In this document: positions 8,407 to 15,544 of the stretch, in pieces
How positions within the stretch are numbered: the first letter of the stretch is position 1
How the letters are laid out: every line of letters begins with the position of its first letter
Origin: Burkholderiales bacterium
GTDB lineage: Bacteria > Pseudomonadota > Gammaproteobacteria > Burkholderiales > Casimicrobiaceae
Direction: 5' to 3'
DNA length: 16,734 nucleotides
NCBI GenBank assembly: GCA_025354075.1
Contig: JANXNO010000019.1
Coordinates: 1 to 16,734, forward strand
Made by a program: the position numbers and the translations under genes
Notes under the pieces: generated by a model
What the model saw: the letters and a program-made list of their open reading frames with translations, nothing else
Database searches by the model: none
Told to the model about the DNA's origin: nothing

Positions 8407-9069
8407 CTACGAAAAAAGCGAGTGCAGGGCGGGGTCGTTGAAGTCGTCGATGACGTGGATGACGTGTGCTGCGTCGGAACCCATCGCCTCAATTTGCGCG
8501 CGGTTCAGCGTGGTGGTGACGACCACGCAGGCCATGCCCGCCCGTCGCGCCGCCTCGATTCCCGCAGGTGCGTCTTCAAAAACAACACATTTGCCAGGTG
8601 CCGCATTTAAGTTGGCGGCGGCTTTTAGAAAGATCGCCGGGTCGGGCTTGCCGCGTGGCACATCGGAACCGCCGACGACCGCCTGAAAGTTGGGGCGCAG
8701 GTTGAGCCCGTCAAGCACCAGATCCAGATTGTCAGGTGGCGCAGCGCTGCCGATGGCACGCCCGTAACCGGCTTCAATGCTGCGCTGCAGGAAGGGCATC
8801 ACGCCAGGCAGCGTTCGCATGTGCGGACGATAGAGCTCGCGGTAGCGCGATTCTTTGGTCTCTGAGAGCGTCACCAGCTCGGTTACAGGCACTTCGCGCC
8901 CGAGCAGGCGCGGAAAAATCTCTCGGTTAGTGAGTCCGGCTGACCAGGTAAAAAATTCGTCTGGGTTGACTGCCAGATTCAGGTCCGAAAGCAGGGTTTG
9001 CCATGCCATCTCGTGAAAGGGCATGGTGTCGGCAAGGGTGCCATCCATATCAAAAATAAACGCGCGCAC
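8407..9069 (-). CDS. HAD-superfamily hydrolase, beta-phosphoglucomutase-like subfamily
   Basis: The 220-residue cytoplasmic protein shows all HAD motifs in order: FDMDGTLADTMPFH (6-19) with nucleophile Asp7 and acid/base Asp9, IGSAAP (motif II), RGKPDPAIF (motif III Lys) and VFEDAPAGIEAARRAGM (motif IV). A helical cap lies between motifs I and II. DMDGTLADTMPFHEMAW is typical of the phosphatase/beta-phosphoglucomutase group, so it may dephosphorylate a small phosphorylated sugar or interconvert sugar phosphates; the substrate is unknown. It is the first gene of a two-gene minus-strand unit with the diguanylate cyclase, and is divergent from the amino-acid-binding protein gene with 140 bp between the starts. 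Confidence 0.9.
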   Translation of the reverse strand: MRAFIFDMDGTLADTMPFHEMAWQTLLSDLNLAVNPDEFFTWSAGLTNREIFPRLLGREVPVTELVTLSETKESRYRELYRPHMRTLPGVMPFLQRSIEAGYGRAIGSAAPPDNLDLVLDGLNLRPNFQAVVGGSDVPRGKPDPAIFLKAAANLNAAPGKCVVFEDAPAGIEAARRAGMACVVVTTTLNRAQIEAMGSDAAHVIHVIDDFNDPALHSLFS

Positions 9070-9148
9070 TGAACAGACTTCCTTGTGTACAAACGGCCAA
9101 CAAAACGTCGAAATCGCGCGAAACCAACGCTGGATGGGGATTTCCGCG

Positions 9149-9177
9149 TTGACAGCTGATTAACTTCTAAGCATAAT
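9149..9177 (+). promoter_or_regulatory. Sigma-70-type promoter of the binding-protein gene
   Basis: A perfect -35 box TTGACA (9149-9154) is separated by 17 bp from CATAAT (9172-9177), which matches five of six -10 consensus bases. Transcription would start near 9184 and leave a leader of about 26 nt holding the ribosome site GGAGG (9195-9199) before the ATG at 9210. This is the strongest promoter-like sequence seen in the window. Confidence 0.75.
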
Positions 9178-9209
9178 CCATGGGTTTTTCTCTCGGAGGA
9201 TTCCGCCAC

Positions 9210-10499
9210 ATGAAACCAATTAATAAATTCGCTAATCAATTTGCTCTGGCCGCAACCGCAGTCGCAGTTGCAGCAACCCTCGCCGCCTGCGGCAAAAAAG
9301 AAGAGCCTAAAGCAGCAGCACCCGCCGCTGCCCCAGCTCCTGCTGCCGAAATGGTCGTCAAGATCGGCCACGTTGGCCCGACTTCCGGTCAAATCGCTCA
9401 CCTCGGTAAAGACAACGAAAACGGCGCACGTCTGGCTGTTGAAGAAGCCAACGCCAAGGGCATCACTGTTGACGGCAAGAAAGTCAAATTCGAACTGTTG
9501 ACCGAAGACGACGCTGCTGACGGCAAGCAAGCAACGCAAGTTGCCCAGAAGCTGATGGACGCAAAAGTCGTTGGCGTGGTGGGTCACCTGAACTCAGGCA
9601 CCTCGATCCCGGCCTCGGCTATCTACAACGCTGCAGGTGTTGCCCAGATTTCGCCATCCGCCACCAACCCAAAGCTGACCAATCAGGGCTTCAAGGGCGT
9701 GTTCCGCATGGTTGCTAACGACGTAGCCCAGGGCACGGCGATCGGTAACTTCGCTGTCAAAGGCATGAACGGCAAGAAAGTTGCCATCATCGATGACAAA
9801 ACAGCGTACGGCGTCGGTCTGGCTGACGAAACCGAAAAGGCCGTTAAAGCCGCCGGTTCCGCCATCGTGATCCGCGAAGCGCTTGCCAACGAGAAAGAGC
9901 AAGACTTCAAGGGCGTTCTGACCAAAGTTAAGGCCAAAAACCCTGACGTGATCGTGTTCGGCGGCATGGACGCTCAAGCGGGCCCAATGCTCAAGCAGAT
10001 GAAAGCACTCGGTATCAAGGCCAAGTTCATCTCTGGCGACGGCGCACAATCTGCTGAGCTGATCAAGCTCGGCGGCGACGCATCGGAAGGCGCTTACGCG
10101 ACGACCGCGGGTCTGCCGAAAGAGAAAATGCCACAGGGCGCGGCTTTCTACGACAAGTTCAAAGCCAAGTTCAATGCTGACGTTCAGGTTTACGCACCGT
10201 TCACCTACGACGCTACCAACGTGCTTATCGCTGCTATCGCTAAGGTCGGCACCGATCCAGCCAAAATCATCGACGCTGTCAAAGCAACGTCAATGGACGG
10301 CGTGACTGGCAAGATCGCGTTTGACGACAAGGGTGACATCAAGGACGGCGCTGTGACCGTGTTCCAGGTCAAAGGCGGCAAATGGGAAACCGTGCAAATC
10401 GTCGGTGGCCCTGCTGAAGCTGCCCCAGCAGCAGCGGCACCTGCCGCAGCGCCTGCTCCAGCAGCCGCAGCTCCAGCCAAAGAAGAAAAGAAGAAGTAA
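9210..10499 (+). CDS. livK: Branched-chain amino-acid ABC transporter substrate-binding lipoprotein (LivK-like)
   Basis: The 429-residue protein has the type I periplasmic-binding fold of LivJ/LivK: VKIGHVGPTSGQIAHLGKDN near the start, GHLNSGTSIPAS, QISPSATNP, FRMVANDVAQG, VAIIDDKTAYGVGLADE and FGGMDAQAG. The signal peptide ends with LAAC, so Cys27 is probably lipidated; the mature protein would be membrane-anchored rather than free like E. coli LivK. Ala/Pro-rich linkers lie on both sides of the domain: about residues 34-46, and a C-terminal tail (399-429) ending KEEKKK. An ATG at 9180 is also in frame, but GGAGG (9195-9199) and the signal peptide support 9210. The gene has its own promoter and terminator, and its repetitive codon choice suggests high expression. 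Likely partners are LivHMG encoded from 14637; ligand specificity (Leu/Ile/Val or another amino acid) is not determined. Confidence 0.92.
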   Translation: MKPINKFANQFALAATAVAVAATLAACGKKEEPKAAAPAAAPAPAAEMVVKIGHVGPTSGQIAHLGKDNENGARLAVEEANAKGITVDGKKVKFELLTEDDAADGKQATQVAQKLMDAKVVGVVGHLNSGTSIPASAIYNAAGVAQISPSATNPKLTNQGFKGVFRMVANDVAQGTAIGNFAVKGMNGKKVAIIDDKTAYGVGLADETEKAVKAAGSAIVIREALANEKEQDFKGVLTKVKAKNPDVIVFGGMDAQAGPMLKQMKALGIKAKFISGDGAQSAELIKLGGDASEGAYATTAGLPKEKMPQGAAFYDKFKAKFNADVQVYAPFTYDATNVLIAAIAKVGTDPAKIIDAVKATSMDGVTGKIAFDDKGDIKDGAVTVFQVKGGKWETVQIVGGPAEAAPAAAAPAAAPAPAAAAPAKEEKKK

Positions 10500-10514
10500 T
10501 TCTTCCAGCTTCAC

Positions 10515-10544
10515 AAAAACGGCACCTTCGGGTGCCGTTTTTTT
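10515..10544 (+). terminator. Intrinsic terminator after the binding-protein gene
   Basis: Perfect 12 bp stem AAAAACGGCACC / GGTGCCGTTTTT with a TTCG tetraloop, running into a T tract and starting 15 bp after the stop codon. The form is classical for a Rho-independent terminator. In the rest of the gap to 10702 a second short hairpin (AAGCCC 10573-10578 with GGGCTT 10589-10594) is visible, but it has no obvious role. Confidence 0.93.
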
Positions 10545-10702
10545 GACTGTTTTCTTTACAGCTTTTTTGCTTAAGCCCCTGCGTATTTGGGCTTCGCTTC
10601 ATAATTAGCAAAAAGTCGATAATTGGCGATATTTAGCACTAAGCCCATGCGGAATATGGGTTTGTGAGAAAAGTTGTGGGTGTTTTTGCCGACTCACGTT
10701 GC

Positions 10703-11164
10703 CTAAATCGGCAACGGACCGCCGTCCTTCACCGCCTCAATCACCGCATAGGTTCGCGTTTCGCGCACACCGGGAAACTGCCATAGCCGTCGACTGGCAA
10801 ATTCGCGATACGCCTCCATGTCACGCACCCGCAGTTTGATCAGGTAATCGAATCCGCCCGCCACCATGTGGCATTCGCTGATCTCGGGATGGGTCAGCAC
10901 GGCCGCTTTGAACGCATCAAAAATGTTCGGCGTGGTGCGATCCAGCAGCACTTCCACGAATACCGTCATGCCGCAGCCGAGCTTCGTGGCATCGAGCTTC
11001 GCCTCGTAGCCGACAATAAAGCCATCGCGTTGCAGCCGTTGTGTGCGCGCCAGCACCGCAGTCGGCGACAGCGACACCGTCTCGGCGAGCTTCAAATTGC
11101 TGATGCGCCCGTCGTGTTGCAGGGCAATCAGAATCTTTCGATCAATGGCGTCAATTTCGGGCAT
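10703..11164 (-). CDS. Lrp/AsnC-family transcriptional regulator
   Basis: The 153-residue protein has an N-terminal winged helix-turn-helix (IDRKILIALQHDGRISNLKL, then LAETVSLSPTAVLARTQRLQ and DGFIVGYEA) and a C-terminal RAM ligand-binding domain (about residues 65-150, with VAGGFDYLIKLRVRDMEAY). Family members form dimers to octamers and respond to amino acids. Its divergent position next to putA is that of PutR-type activators known in alphaproteobacteria, so proline-dependent control of putA is the natural inference. No gene symbol is given because Lrp, BkdR and PutR types cannot be separated by eye. The ATG at 11164 fits the family N-terminus; no strong ribosome site is visible. The short AT-rich region upstream probably holds operators for both genes. 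Confidence 0.9.
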   Translation of the reverse strand: MPEIDAIDRKILIALQHDGRISNLKLAETVSLSPTAVLARTQRLQRDGFIVGYEAKLDATKLGCGMTVFVEVLLDRTTPNIFDAFKAAVLTHPEISECHMVAGGFDYLIKLRVRDMEAYREFASRRLWQFPGVRETRTYAVIEAVKDGGPLPI

Positions 11165-11203
11165 GCCGACACATTATTATTCTGTTAGATGGACGAATTT
11201 TAG

Positions 11204-11246
11204 TGAATAAATAATCGAAAACAAAAATAACATAGTGATTTATTCA
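11204..11246. promoter_or_regulatory. Inverted repeat in the lrp-putA intergenic region, candidate Lrp-type operator
   Basis: TGAATAAAT (11204-11212) and ATTTATTCA (11238-11246) are exact reverse complements with centres 34 bp apart. They lie in the AT-rich space between the regulator and putA; the second half overlaps the proposed GTG start of putA. Lrp-family proteins bind AT-rich, spaced palindromic sites, so this is a plausible operator, but binding is inferred. Confidence 0.4.
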
Positions 11247-13880
11247 GCAAATCCTGAGTTCAGTCCATTTGGCTCTGACATCAAGCGAATCATCATGCGC
11301 CTGCCCCAACCTTACCGTGAAGAACTGGCGATTGTTCGCCGCAACGTCGCCAGTGCCGCCGCCGTGCTCGACTGGCCGCAAATCATCGACGCCGCCCGAC
11401 CGTGGGTGACCGCCGTTCGCGACAACCCGCCACCGTTCTGGGCAATGGAAAGTTTGCTCAAGGAGTATCCGATCTCCAAACCCGAAGGCCTCGCGCTGAT
11501 GCGCCTCGCCGAGGCGCTACTTCGAGTGCCTGATTCGGCGACGGCCATCGCGCTGACCGCCGATCAACTGGGCCGCGCCAACTTTGATGGCACTGGCGAC
11601 GGCATGATGTCTCGCCTTTCGAATTCCGTAATTGGGTTGTCGAAAAAGACGCTACCCGAGGCGGATCATCCGTCGGGCCTGTTCGGCAAGCTGGGCGCAA
11701 AAACGGTCGTTGCCGCAACGGTGCGTGCGGTGCAATTGCTGGCCAAACAATTCGTACTCGGACAGACGATTGAAGAGGCCTTAGCTGAAGCGAAATCGCA
11801 ACGAAAAGAATCAGATTACCTGCGCTTCAGCTTTGACATGCTTGGCGAAGGCGCCCGCACGATGGAAGACGCGGATCGATATTTTGCAAGCTACGAGCAC
11901 GCGATAAAAAACCTCGCAAAAGCGCATGCCGCCTCACCCACACAAGGCCCGGAAGACTCGGACGGCATATCGATCAAGCTCTCCGCGCTACATCCGCGTT
12001 ACGAAGACGCGCAGCGCGATCGCGTGATGAATGAGCTGGTGCCCCGCGTGTGGCAACTCTGCGAAATGGCCGCCGCGGCGCAGATCAATTTGACGATTGA
12101 TGCAGAGGAAGTTGATCGCCTCGAACTCTCGCTTGATGTGTTCGAAGCGTTGTTGAAACAGGTGCAGGCGAAGTGTCCGCAATGGCGCGGTTTTGGTCTG
12201 GCGTTGCAGGCGTACCAGACGCGCTGCCTCGAACTGATCGAGCACGTCGGCGCTCTGGCGCGGCAGTACAACGTGCGGCTGATGTGCCGTCTGGTCAAGG
12301 GCGCGTACTGGGACAGCGAGATCAAGCGGGCGCAGGAAATGGGCTTGCCAGCGTATCCGGTGTTCACGCACAAACAGCATTCCGATTCGAGTTATCTCGC
12401 CTGCGCCGCGTCGCTGCTCAAACAGAAGGATGTGTTCTTTCCGCAGTTCGCCACGCACAACGCCGGCACGATTGCTGCCATTTTTCAGATGGCGAAACAG
12501 TTCGATGCGCCGTTTGAACTCCAGAGGTTGCACGGCATGGGGACTGGCGTATATCGCGAGATTTTTCGCTCTGGCAGCGGCTCCGGCAACCGAGAAAAAT
12601 CCACACAAACCGTACGTATCTACGCGCCGGTCGGCTCGCACGGCGACCTGCTCGCCTACCTCGTTCGCCGCTTGCTTGAGAACGGTGCCAACTCGTCGTT
12701 CGTGCATCAGCTCTCCGATGACACGGTGGATATCGACGAGCTACTGGCCACGCCGCTGACCGTTGCCGAGACAACCGATCTGCCGTTGCCGAAAGACATC
12801 CTGTTGCCGCGCGTCAATAGCGCTGGCGTTGATCTAACAGTCGAGTCAATGCGTGCGCCGCTGCTCGCCGCGTACGCGTCCGTGCAAGTCGCTCACCCTG
12901 CCGACGCGTCCGCGCAGCAAGCCGCCGATGCCATGCGCACGGCGCACGCAGCGTTCACGGCGTGGCGTGACGTGCCCGTCGCCAACCGCGCGATGATGTT
13001 GCGCCGGGCCGCCGACGCGATGCAGGCGGAGCTGCCGCGATTCTGCGCGCTGCTGGTTAAAGAAGCGTTAAAAACTTGGGGCGACGCCGTCTCCGAAGTG
13101 CGCGAAGCGATTGATTTTCTGCGTTATTACGCGGATGAGGCCGAGCGGATCTGCGCGCCGATCAAATTGCCTGGTCCGACCGGCGAGGACAACGTGCTGC
13201 GCCTGCACGGTCGCGGTGTGTGGGTGTGCATCAGTCCGTGGAATTTTCCGCTGGCGATATTCATGGGGCAGGTCGCCGCCGCACTGGTGACCGGCAACGC
13301 AGTGGTTGCAAAGCCAGCGGAGCAAACCCCAGCGGTTGCTATCGAGGCGGTGAGTTTGTTGCACGCGGCGGGTGTGCCTGTCGATGCCCTGCAAGTCATC
13401 ACAGGTCTAGGTGAAACGGTCGGTGCCGCGCTGGTCGCGCACGAAAAAGTGGCAGGTGTCGTGTTCACTGGCTCCACGCAGGTCGCCAAAATCATCCAGC
13501 GCAGCCTCGCCAACAAAGACGGCCCGATCGTTCCGCTGATCGCGGAAACTGGTGGCATCAACGCGATGCTGGTGGACTCCACTGCCCTGCCTGAGCATGT
13601 GGCAGATGGAGTCGTGCAATCCGCCTTTCGCTCGGCGGGCCAGCGTTGTTCGGCGCTGCGGCTGTTGTGCCTGCATGAAGAAGTGGCCGACAAGGTCATC
13701 CACATGCTGCACGGTGCGGCGAAAGAATTGACAGTTGGCGCTACGCAGCATTTGGCAACTGATGTCGGGCCTTTGATTGATAGTGATGCGTTTGCTGGCA
13801 TCAGCGCGCACGTGGAGCGGCTGAATTCTGTAGGAGCGGCTCTGCCGCGACCTGATTCGGGCGCTACGGGTCGCGGCTGA
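11235..13880 (+). CDS. putA: Bifunctional proline dehydrogenase / P5C dehydrogenase PutA, truncated by an in-frame stop
   Basis: This 881-residue open frame holds the FAD-dependent proline dehydrogenase domain (roughly 150-520; RLVKGAYWDSEIKRAQ, YPVFTHKQHSDSSYL, LHGMG, RIYAPVGSHGDLLAYLVRR) and most of the NAD-dependent P5C dehydrogenase domain (ISPWNFPLAIFMGQ, VFTGSTQVAK, Glu771 in AETGG, catalytic Cys805 in GQRCSALR). PutA oxidises proline to glutamate at the membrane. There is no N-terminal ribbon-helix-helix DNA-binding domain, so it is a type A PutA, consistent with a separate regulator next door. The frame ends at TGA 13878 inside a palindromic insertion at 13830-13891; the family sequence resumes in the same frame at about codon 890. 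The last 17 residues (from SVGAALP) come from the insertion. A GTG at 11235 is chosen because PFGSDIKRIIMRLPQPY, before the first ATG (11295), looks like family sequence; no good ribosome site is visible. Confidence 0.88.
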   Translation: MIYSANPEFSPFGSDIKRIIMRLPQPYREELAIVRRNVASAAAVLDWPQIIDAARPWVTAVRDNPPPFWAMESLLKEYPISKPEGLALMRLAEALLRVPDSATAIALTADQLGRANFDGTGDGMMSRLSNSVIGLSKKTLPEADHPSGLFGKLGAKTVVAATVRAVQLLAKQFVLGQTIEEALAEAKSQRKESDYLRFSFDMLGEGARTMEDADRYFASYEHAIKNLAKAHAASPTQGPEDSDGISIKLSALHPRYEDAQRDRVMNELVPRVWQLCEMAAAAQINLTIDAEEVDRLELSLDVFEALLKQVQAKCPQWRGFGLALQAYQTRCLELIEHVGALARQYNVRLMCRLVKGAYWDSEIKRAQEMGLPAYPVFTHKQHSDSSYLACAASLLKQKDVFFPQFATHNAGTIAAIFQMAKQFDAPFELQRLHGMGTGVYREIFRSGSGSGNREKSTQTVRIYAPVGSHGDLLAYLVRRLLENGANSSFVHQLSDDTVDIDELLATPLTVAETTDLPLPKDILLPRVNSAGVDLTVESMRAPLLAAYASVQVAHPADASAQQAADAMRTAHAAFTAWRDVPVANRAMMLRRAADAMQAELPRFCALLVKEALKTWGDAVSEVREAIDFLRYYADEAERICAPIKLPGPTGEDNVLRLHGRGVWVCISPWNFPLAIFMGQVAAALVTGNAVVAKPAEQTPAVAIEAVSLLHAAGVPVDALQVITGLGETVGAALVAHEKVAGVVFTGSTQVAKIIQRSLANKDGPIVPLIAETGGINAMLVDSTALPEHVADGVVQSAFRSAGQRCSALRLLCLHEEVADKVIHMLHGAAKELTVGATQHLATDVGPLIDSDAFAGISAHVERLNSVGAALPRPDSGATGRG

Positions 13881-13891
13881 GCCGCTCCTAC
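13830..13891. repeat. REP-like palindromic element inserted in putA
   Basis: Two 22 bp arms (13831-13852 and 13869-13890; GTAGGAGCGGCTC outermost) flank a 16 bp loop and pair with one mismatch; G13830/C13891 extends the stem. GTAGGAGCGGC with GCCGCGACC is the style of REP elements known best from pseudomonads and xanthomonads. The 60 bp unit is a multiple of three, so the putA frame is kept on both sides. The only stem mismatch, T13878 against T13843, makes the in-frame TGA at 13878-13880; a perfectly complementary base (A) would read AGA, arginine. No clear target duplication is seen. Confidence 0.88.
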
Positions 13892-13901
13892 CGTTTCGAA
13901 C

Positions 13902-14312
13902 ATGGATGCGGCGACCCACACCATCGGCCCGCACATTTTTGAGATTGGCAGCATCGCCGACGTTAAGCAGGAAATCTTCGGCCCGGTGCTGCAAATCGTT
14001 CGCTGGTCGGGCGATCCGCACGCGGTGATTGATCAGATCAATGCGCTGGGTTACGGTCTGACGCTAGGCATCCAGACCCGCATCGACAGCCGTGCCGAGA
14101 GCCTCGCTCATCGTGCGCGCGTCGGTAATGTCTACGTCAATCGCAATATTATCGGCGCAGTCGTGGGCGTGCAGCCGTTTGGTGGTGAGGGTTTGAGCGG
14201 CACCGGGCCCAAGGCGGGCGGGCCGTTCTATCTGCCGCGCTTTTGCGGTGAGCAAACCATCACCATCAACACGGTCGCAGCGGGCGGCAACGTCACGCTG
14301 CTGATGGCATAG
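13902..14312 (+). CDS. putA: C-terminal fragment of PutA (P5C dehydrogenase end), downstream of the in-frame stop
   Basis: These 136 residues continue the aldehyde-dehydrogenase domain of PutA in the same frame as the upstream part: IGPHIFEIGSIADVKQEIFG, GYGLTLGIQTRID, VGNVYVNRNIIGAVVG, VQPFGGEGLSGTGPKAGGP and a typical type A PutA ending (FYLPRFCGEQTITINTVAAG). They hold the EIFGP cofactor-side motif and the oligomerisation strand, without which P5C dehydrogenase is not expected to be active. The ATG at 13902 has no visible ribosome site, so independent translation is doubtful. The fragment is either a decayed gene end or is reached by readthrough of the TGA. Without the 60 bp insert the whole gene (11235-14312) would encode about 1005 residues, the usual size of a type A PutA. 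Confidence 0.8.
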   Translation: MDAATHTIGPHIFEIGSIADVKQEIFGPVLQIVRWSGDPHAVIDQINALGYGLTLGIQTRIDSRAESLAHRARVGNVYVNRNIIGAVVGVQPFGGEGLSGTGPKAGGPFYLPRFCGEQTITINTVAAGGNVTLLMA

Positions 14313-14636
14313 CTCGTGCATTGCTACGCACGGTATGCCGGTTAGCGTTTTCAGCATAAACAGGTGCCCTGAATAAAGGCAGAATACTGCACATTCGTGA
14401 AATGCGGTGCTCTGGGAGGACGCCCATTTCAACCTTGATTACTAGTGCCGTGAATAACAAATTTTTGAAACATAAAAACACCGCCTTTTCGCGCCATGCG
14501 TCGTTGCAAATGCTCACAATAGTCGGCTATTGTTCCGCTTTGCGCCTAGCCTGACACGAAAATTCGGCACTTTTCTTGTTCCAAAATTTATGACCTACGA
14601 CACGAGTCAACGATAAATCTTTAAGCGGGGAATTTC
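14313..14636. other. Gene-free stretch between putA and livH
   Basis: No credible coding frame was found in these 324 bp. A weak hairpin without T tract (CGTGC 14315-14319, GCACG 14328-14332) follows putA. The middle is occupied by the palindromic element at 14444-14571. The last 65 bp before livH are AT-rich and should hold the operon promoter, but no convincing -35/-10 pair could be assigned; a modest ribosome site (GGGGAA, 14627-14632) precedes the livH ATG. Confidence 0.7.
14444..14571. repeat. Palindromic repeat-like element (MITE- or REP-like) upstream of livH
   Basis: AGTGCCG (14444-14450) and CGGCACT (14565-14571) form inverted ends of a 128 bp unit. Its centre is a hairpin: ACAATAG (14516-14522), TCGG loop, CTATTGT (14527-14533), extended by GCAAATGC / GCTTTGC with one bulged base. 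The composition resembles a dispersed repeat I remember from beta- and gammaproteobacterial intergenic regions, but no second copy is present in the window, so repeat status is inferred. Confidence 0.5.
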
Positions 14637-15542
14637 ATGTCAATCGACGTATTGCTGCAGCAAATCGTCAACGGCCTAGTGGTGGGCAGCGTATACGCGC
14701 TGGTCGCTCTGGGCTACACGATGGTTTACGGCATTTTGCAGTTGATCAATTTCGCGCACGGCGAGATTGTGATGATCGGCGGGCTCACCTCGGTGTTCAC
14801 GTCCAAATGGTTGTTGTCGATGGGCGTGCCCTCGCTGCTGGCGCTGCTAATCGCCATTCTGGTGGCGATGGTGGTGTGCGCCGTGGTGGGTGTGGCCATC
14901 GAGCGCGTTGCGTACCGACCGTTGCGCAATGCACCGCGACTGGCCCCGCTGATCACCGCGATTGGTGTGTCGATCCTGTTGCAACAGCTTGCCATTCTGG
15001 TATTTGGGCGCAACTATTTCACGTTCCCTGAACTGATCTCGAAAGATCCGATTTCACTCGGCCCAATCACGGTGACGATGAATGAAATTGTGATCTTAAT
15101 GGCGTCGGTTGCGCTGATGGCCGCACTACTGTGGCTGGTGCACAACACCAAAATCGGCACAGCGATGCGTGCCACCGCCGAGAATCAGAAGGTCGCCGGA
15201 TTGATGGGCATCGACATCAACAAAATCATCGCGATTACGTTTGCCATCGGCTCCGGACTCGGTGCGATTGCCGGTGTGATGGTCGCCTCAAATTACGGGC
15301 AGGCACATTACTACATGGGCTTCATGTTGGGGCTGAAAGCCTTCACCGCTGCGGTGATGGGTGGCATCGGCAACTTGTGGGGCGCGATGGTTGGCGGGCT
15401 GATTTTGGGTCTGGTTGAAAACGTTGGCCTAATATTTGTGCGCGGTGACTACAAAGATATCTTCGCGTTCGTGGTGCTGGTGCTGGTGCTCATCTTCCGT
15501 CCGCAGGGGCTGATTGGTGAGCGTGTAGCGGAGAGGGCTTAA
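14637..15542 (+). CDS. livH: Branched-chain amino-acid ABC transporter permease LivH
   Basis: The 301-residue inner-membrane protein has the LivH opening (LLQQIVNGLVVGSVYALVAL, then GYTMVYGILQLINFAHGEIV) and about eight hydrophobic segments. The family loop AMRATAENQKVAGLMGIDIN (about 178-197), which contacts the ATPase subunits, and the C-terminal FRPQGLIGE are present. With LivM it forms the translocation path for branched-chain or related amino acids supplied by a LivK-type binding protein. The ATG at 14637 follows GGGGAA at suitable distance. livM begins two bases after the stop, so the genes are one operon. Length is normal for the family. Confidence 0.95.
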   Translation: MSIDVLLQQIVNGLVVGSVYALVALGYTMVYGILQLINFAHGEIVMIGGLTSVFTSKWLLSMGVPSLLALLIAILVAMVVCAVVGVAIERVAYRPLRNAPRLAPLITAIGVSILLQQLAILVFGRNYFTFPELISKDPISLGPITVTMNEIVILMASVALMAALLWLVHNTKIGTAMRATAENQKVAGLMGIDINKIIAITFAIGSGLGAIAGVMVASNYGQAHYYMGFMLGLKAFTAAVMGGIGNLWGAMVGGLILGLVENVGLIFVRGDYKDIFAFVVLVLVLIFRPQGLIGERVAERA

Positions 15543-15544
15543 CC

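Noticed and set aside
11988..12707. 239-codon minus-strand frame inside putA
   Set aside because: Shadow of the proline dehydrogenase domain, which is unmistakable on the plus strand.
13830..13891. Frameshift as the cause of the putA interruption
   Set aside because: The two parts are in the same frame (2667 bases between starts, divisible by three); the interruption is a single in-frame TGA inside the insert.
13902..13904. ATG 13902 as a real start of an independent gene
   Set aside because: No ribosome site and the product is only the end of an aldehyde dehydrogenase domain; kept as a PutA fragment, not a separate function.
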